DNA of 64,000 nucleotides, from the NCBI RefSeq assembly GCF_947498515.1, contig NZ_CANMKO010000005.1:248001-312000 (forward strand). Reading direction: 5' to 3'. This DNA comes from an uncultured Pelagimonas sp. (GTDB lineage Bacteria > Pseudomonadota > Alphaproteobacteria > Rhodobacterales > Rhodobacteraceae). The translations under genes were made by a program, and so were the position numbers. This document shows, piece by piece, positions 60,487-64,000 of this stretch (position 1 is its first letter; every line of letters begins with the position of its first letter). The notes under the pieces are model-generated. The model was not told where the DNA came from and did not search any database. It saw only the letters and a program-made list of their open reading frames with translations.

Positions 60487-60822
60487 TCATCCCACCTCCC
60501 CGGTTTCAACGCGCACAGGATCGCCATGTGGGGTTGATAAATAGGCGCGTTCCCAACTGGATTTCAGCGCGCTTAGCGCCTCCATTTCGGCAACAGACTT
60601 AGCTGCACAAATGTGCTCCAGAGCCGTGACCCAAGCGAGAAAATAGTCGTCACCGCCGTCTAGCTCCTTGGCCAAACCGTTTTCAGCCAGAACCGCGCCA
60701 AAAACCTCGGTCCATTCGGGCCACTCAAAAACGCCACGCTCGTTTAGATAGACCGCCAAGGCAAAGGCCTGAGCATGCCATGGTGCCTGAAACACCGGCT
60801 CTGGGGCTTCAGAGCCGCTCAT
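60487..60822 (-). CDS. Nitrile hydratase accessory protein (beta-subunit-like activator)
   Basis: The 111-residue product resembles the N-terminal half of the nitrile hydratase beta subunit: PVFQAPWHAQAFALAVYLNERGVFEWPEWTEVFGAVL. Such small proteins (NthE/P14K type) carry the alpha subunit and help load cobalt by subunit swapping. The ATG at 60822 overlaps the beta-subunit stop by 4 bp, so it is made with the enzyme. The start at 60849 is inside the beta gene and is rejected. Last gene of the alpha-beta-accessory operon. Confidence 0.88.
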   Translation of the reverse strand: MSGSEAPEPVFQAPWHAQAFALAVYLNERGVFEWPEWTEVFGAVLAENGLAKELDGGDDYFLAWVTALEHICAAKSVAEMEALSALKSSWERAYLSTPHGDPVRVETGEVG

Positions 60823-61499
60823 GCCACCGGTTCCAAATAGCTTTGCCAAAGATCACAGGTCACCTCATCTCCGGCTCGTTCTGGCTCCCCCCACAGGTCC
60901 CCGGCGTCAAAAACCACCGTGTAAAGCGGCTCGGGCTGCTCCCCCAAACGGTGCGCGGAGGCGTCTGGTAAAACGTGACACCCGTGAGACAAGATGACTT
61001 CACCTTCAACACCGGCGGCATAGGTGGGCAATCTTGTGTGACCACCATCAACAAATAGATTGCGGGCGATGCGCCGGGTTTTTACCCGATCCCCAACTGC
61101 AAATTGCGGAGCCGGGCCTAGCCGATCCGCAGGGCCACCCGCCGCCAATACACCAGCAACGTTTTGGGCCTCTAGCTTGCGCTCTTTCAGGGCGTCAGGC
61201 GCAGGCTGCACAATCTGTCCTGCCAACTCATCCCTAGTCACCACGCCACTTTGGACAAGCAAATCAGCCAGTCCGCCCATCCATTTTTCATAATAGGTAA
61301 ATCGGCTGTAATCTTTTGGGGAAAGACATTCGCGAGCGTGGCGGGAAATATCAATATTCCACTTGCCCAAAGCCCCAGCGGCAAGCGTCAATGCCAAAGC
61401 ACGGGCATGCCAATCTTTGGCAAAAGCCGGATCAGTGTCGGAGCCAACCGGAACCGGTCCGTCGCCAAACCGCCCGCCCATGTCGTGAACCCGGCTCAT
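60819..61499 (-). CDS. Nitrile hydratase beta subunit
   Basis: The 226-residue product has the standard beta-subunit order: start [16 protein letters not shown], the helical region [37 protein letters not shown], and the SH3-like C-terminal domain with [10 protein letters not shown] and the end [25 protein letters not shown]. With the alpha subunit it hydrates nitriles to amides. Overlaps the alpha stop by 4 bp and the accessory gene by 4 bp. Confidence 0.93.
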   Translation of the reverse strand: MSRVHDMGGRFGDGPVPVGSDTDPAFAKDWHARALALTLAAGALGKWNIDISRHARECLSPKDYSRFTYYEKWMGGLADLLVQSGVVTRDELAGQIVQPAPDALKERKLEAQNVAGVLAAGGPADRLGPAPQFAVGDRVKTRRIARNLFVDGGHTRLPTYAAGVEGEVILSHGCHVLPDASAHRLGEQPEPLYTVVFDAGDLWGEPERAGDEVTCDLWQSYLEPVA

Positions 61500-62119
61500 G
61501 TGGTCACCTCTTTGGCGAGGCCGGTCCCAATCATCGAATCGCGGGTGACAAGGTTTGCCAGCTCAGCTTCACTCATCCCCTCCGTCCCTTTCGGACGTTG
61601 CGGAATGATCAGATACCGAACTTCGGCGGTCGAATCCCAAACGCGCACTTTTTTATTCTCAGGCAAAACCACACCAAACTCGGCCAAGACTTTGCGCGGT
61701 TCCCGAACGACTCGGGCGCGGTAAGCGTCGGATTTGTACCAACCCGGCGGAATGCCCAAAAGCGGCCATGGATAACAAGAACACAGGGTGCAAACGACGA
61801 TATTATGTACCGCTTCGGTGTTCTGAACCGCCACCATATGTTCGCCCTGACGCCCGTAAAAGCCCATCTCGCTGACGGCGGCGGTGGCGTCTGACATCAA
61901 AGCAGCATGAAATTCAGCGTCAATCCAAGCCCGCGCCACGACTTGGGCACCGTTTTGTGGCCCAACCTTGTGCGCGTAGGTTTCGATGATGGCATCCAGT
62001 GCGCTGGGATCAAGCAATCCCTTGCGTTCTAGAAGCGTTTCCAAGGCCTTGACCCGCAAAGCAGGATCCGGCGGAAGCAGTGAATGCGGGGGGCAATCGT
62101 CGTGGTGATCATGAGGCAT
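61496..62119 (-). CDS. Nitrile hydratase alpha subunit, cobalt type
   Basis: The 207-residue product carries the metal claw VCTLCSC with Cys110, Cys113, Ser114 and Cys115; Thr in CTLCSC is the mark of cobalt enzymes (iron enzymes have CSLCSC). [13 protein letters not shown] and [18 protein letters not shown] complete the family pattern. The N-terminus is His-rich (MPHDHHDD), unusual and possibly helpful for metal uptake. The ATG at 62119 gives the usual family length; a GTG at 62164 would add 15 residues. No amidase or aldoxime dehydratase gene is visible nearby. Thiocyanate hydrolase gamma subunits are related but fit less well. Confidence 0.92.
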   Translation of the reverse strand: MPHDHHDDCPPHSLLPPDPALRVKALETLLERKGLLDPSALDAIIETYAHKVGPQNGAQVVARAWIDAEFHAALMSDATAAVSEMGFYGRQGEHMVAVQNTEAVHNIVVCTLCSCYPWPLLGIPPGWYKSDAYRARVVREPRKVLAEFGVVLPENKKVRVWDSTAEVRYLIIPQRPKGTEGMSEAELANLVTRDSMIGTGLAKEVTT

Positions 62120-62248
62120 GGCGTGATCATGGCGCGACTGTTGGCCTGCGTCCAGCGCTTTCACGCCCGATAGACGCGACTACCGCTTGCACCGCGCCCG
62201 CGCATCCCCTACATAGCCCGGCAGAACCGAATGTATGCTGCAGGCCCC

Positions 62249-62623
62249 ATGGAAAACGTCATTCTCATTGTCCACCTTCTTCTTGCCCTCGCCCTTATCG
62301 GCGTGGTGCTCATGCAGCGTTCCGAAGGCGGTGGCCTCGGGATGGGTGGCGGAGGCGGGGCCATGAGCCAACGCTCGGCCGCAACAGCCATGGGCAAAGT
62401 GACCTGGGTTTTGGCGATTGCCTTTATCATCACCTCGATCACCCTGACGGTGATTTCGGCGAAAAACGCGTCGGGCACATCGATCCTTGATCGCGTCGGT
62501 GGCGGTGCTCCTGCTGCTCAGCAAAGCGCCGATCCAGCTGGCGATTTGGACACCGATGCACTTCTTCCGCCGCCAACAGCGGGCGGTGACGCAGATGCGC
62601 CATTGGTACCGCGCGCCGACTAA
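62249..62623 (+). CDS. secG: Preprotein translocase subunit SecG
   Basis: The 124-residue product has two membrane helices (about 3-22 and 55-75) around the cytoplasmic loop VLMQRSEGGGLGMGGGGGAMSQRSA, the clearest mark of SecG, and a Pro/Ala/Asp-rich tail. It is the accessory subunit of SecYEG that speeds protein export. The ATG at 62249 is used rather than 62231. It is divergent from the nitrile hydratase operon and lies before pyrG, the usual order in this bacterial group. Confidence 0.93.
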   Translation: MENVILIVHLLLALALIGVVLMQRSEGGGLGMGGGGGAMSQRSAATAMGKVTWVLAIAFIITSITLTVISAKNASGTSILDRVGGGAPAAQQSADPAGDLDTDALLPPPTAGGDADAPLVPRAD

Positions 62624-63010
62624 GGCCGGGTCAAACCATCACGAAAAAAGGGCGGCTGTTTCGGCCGCCCGTTCTTTTTCCCGGATTGATGTCGTCCAAG
62701 CTGCTTTGTGACGATCTTTTCACAGTTCAAAAGGCCTAGCCCATGTCGCCCCTGTCAGGACGAGATCCCTGTTGTCATGCCTCACTGCCAGTATTTGCCG
62801 TTAGTTCTGCGCGAAACAGGCCCCTAAGCGGGTTTTGTTCTCTTGGCCTGATCCACAACAGTTTGCAGGTCTCGAAAATCCAGCAACATCATCTTGCGCT
62901 GAGCTTGCCAACGCCTCTCGAATCCTCTATATCTCGGCTCCCGTGATATAGCTCGGCAAATTCTCAGCCTAAGCTCATAATAATACGCAAAATCACGGGG
63001 TTAGCCCAAT
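62624..63010. other. Intergenic region between secG and pyrG
   Basis: This 387-bp gap begins with the secG terminator (62644-62680). The rest holds no protein-like frame with a ribosome site. A weak inverted repeat, CTATATC-N11-GATATAG (62927-62951), lies about 60 bp before pyrG and may be part of its promoter or leader. No tRNA-like fold was seen. Confidence 0.5.
62644..62680 (+). terminator. Rho-independent terminator of secG
   Basis: Seven-base-pair stem GGGCGGC / GCCGCCC with a seven-base loop, preceded by AAAAAA and followed by GTTCTTTTT, 26 bp after the secG stop codon. Confidence 0.88.
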
Positions 63011-64000
63011 ATGGCACGCTTTATCTTCATCACCGGTGGTGTGGTCTCTTCGCTTGGCAAGGGTCTTGCCTCCGCTGCTTTGGGCGCTTTGCTGCAGGCA
63101 CGCGGCTATTCCGTTCGTCTGCGCAAGCTTGATCCCTATCTCAACGTCGACCCCGGAACCATGTCACCCTTTGAACATGGCGAAGTGTTTGTGACCGACG
63201 ACGGGGCCGAGACCGATCTCGACCTTGGTCACTACGAACGCTTTACCGGCGTCCCTGCCTCGCGGACTGATTCCATCAGCTCGGGCCGGGTCTATACCAA
63301 CGTTTTGGAAAAAGAGCGGCGCGGCGACTACCTTGGAAAAACCATTCAGGTCATTCCACATGTGACAAATGAAATCAAAGACTTCATCAGCATTGGTGAA
63401 GATGACGTTGATTTCATGCTGTGCGAAATTGGTGGCACGGTTGGCGATATCGAAGGCCTGCCCTTTTTCGAGGCGATCCGCCAGTTTGCCAATGACAAGG
63501 CACGTGGCCAGTGTATTTTCATGCACCTGACCCTCCTGCCGTTTATCAAGGCCAGCGGTGAGCTGAAAACCAAACCAACACAGCACTCGGTTAAAGAGCT
63601 GCGCTCGATCGGTCTTGCACCTGATATTCTGGTTTGCCGTTCCGAAGGGCCGATCCCAAAGAAAGAACGCGAAAAACTGGCGCTGTTCTGTAACGTGCGC
63701 CCCGATAGCGTGATTGCCGCGCAGGATTTGAAATCCATCTACGAAGCCCCCCTCGCCTATCACCGCGAAGGCATGGATCAGGCGGTTTTGGATGCGTTCG
63801 GCATTGCCCCCGCCCCCAAGCCCAACCTGAGCAAATGGGAAGACGTCGCCGACCGTGTGTTCAACCCCGAAGGCGAAGTCACCGTTGGCATCGTTGGCAA
63901 GTATATTCAGCTTGAAGACGCCTATAAATCCATCGCCGAGGCGCTGACCCATGGCGGCATGGCCAACCGAGTCAAGGTCAACATCGAATGGGTGGACGCG
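63011..64000 (+). CDS. pyrG: CTP synthase, N-terminal 330 residues (runs off the window)
   Basis: The synthetase half of CTP synthase, which aminates UTP to CTP using ATP and glutamine. It begins [19 protein letters not shown] with the P-loop, then [42 protein letters not shown] (the Mg site) and [10 protein letters not shown]. The sequence ends as the linker to the glutaminase domain ([17 protein letters not shown]) begins; the catalytic Cys lies beyond the window. Start ATG at 63011. All motifs seen are intact. Confidence 0.97.
   Translation, partial: MARFIFITGGVVSSLGKGLASAALGALLQARGYSVRLRKLDPYLNVDPGTMSPFEHGEVFVTDDGAETDLDLGHYERFTGVPASRTDSISSGRVYTNVLEKERRGDYLGKTIQVIPHVTNEIKDFISIGEDDVDFMLCEIGGTVGDIEGLPFFEAIRQFANDKARGQCIFMHLTLLPFIKASGELKTKPTQHSVKELRSIGLAPDILVCRSEGPIPKKEREKLALFCNVRPDSVIAAQDLKSIYEAPLAYHREGMDQAVLDAFGIAPAPKPNLSKWEDVADRVFNPEGEVTVGIVGKYIQLEDAYKSIAEALTHGGMANRVKVNIEWVDA

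Noticed and set aside
63164-63952. 262-codon minus-strand frame opposite pyrG
   Set aside because: pyrG is certain; this frame is a codon-usage shadow.
1-64000. CRISPR arrays, insertion sequences, prophage, tRNA or rRNA genes
   Set aside because: No regularly spaced repeats, transposase motifs, phage structural genes, cloverleaf-like sequences or rRNA segments were recognised by eye; a tRNA scan would be decisive for the gaps.

Overview
The window reads as chromosomal DNA of a marine-type alphaproteobacterium, most likely Rhodobacteraceae (Roseobacter group). This rests on three things: moderate-to-high GC with dense, tightly packed genes; two different TRAP transporters with a long run of sugar-acid, betaine and pyrimidine catabolic genes; and housekeeping orders familiar from that family (secG before pyrG, purA followed by a DUF2842 gene, metR divergent from metF). 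I saw no tRNA, rRNA, CRISPR array, insertion sequence or prophage.

Layout. 1-1.6 kb: metR start, a MetR box and metF, then a small membrane protein. 1.6-7.7 kb: a leftward operon for carnitine/gamma-butyrobetaine-like compounds (acyl-CoA dehydrogenase, ADP-forming acyl-CoA ligase, CaiD, BKACE enzyme) with a divergent GlxA-type regulator. 7.7-25 kb: a GntR-type regulator, a DctPQM TRAP importer and many sugar-acid enzymes (UxaA family, Gfo/Idh, HIBADH family, xylonate-type dehydratase, RraA-like aldolase, FAD oxidase, 2-keto-3-deoxy sugar acid kinase, DenD, two SDRs). 25-32 kb: a BesD-like non-haem iron oxygenase with a LysR regulator, a lipoprotein, an aminotransferase/hydroxyacid dehydrogenase pair, a flavin monooxygenase and a class III aminotransferase. 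32-39.9 kb: RpiR regulator, TAXI-type TRAP importer, UspA, FAH-family hydrolase, DadA-like oxidase. 39.9-49.1 kb: a ten-gene pyrimidine/hydantoin operon with its own ABC importer, headed by two RutR boxes and two RutR-like TetR genes. 49-64 kb: mostly core genes (radC, tatD, thiamine pyrophosphokinase, purA, secG, pyrG) plus a phospholipase-A2-like protein, a very acidic 839-residue protein and a cobalt-type nitrile hydratase operon.

How the genes work together. The same ten-base palindrome, TGGTATACCA, occurs six times, always between genes, in front of the TRAP operon, the xylonate-type dehydratase, a small exported protein plus RraA-like aldolase, the FAD oxidase operon, and the aminotransferase/monooxygenase pair. 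This suggests one GntR/FCD regulator (probably the one at 7715-8374) controls about 20 kb of catabolic genes. Independently, the pyrimidine operon carries near-perfect RutR operators and ends in a clear terminator, so its boundaries can be read directly from the sequence. A family of near-perfect 20-bp palindromes sits in three intergenic gaps.

Gene functions are from recognisable family motifs read by eye; substrates are inferences from context unless stated.
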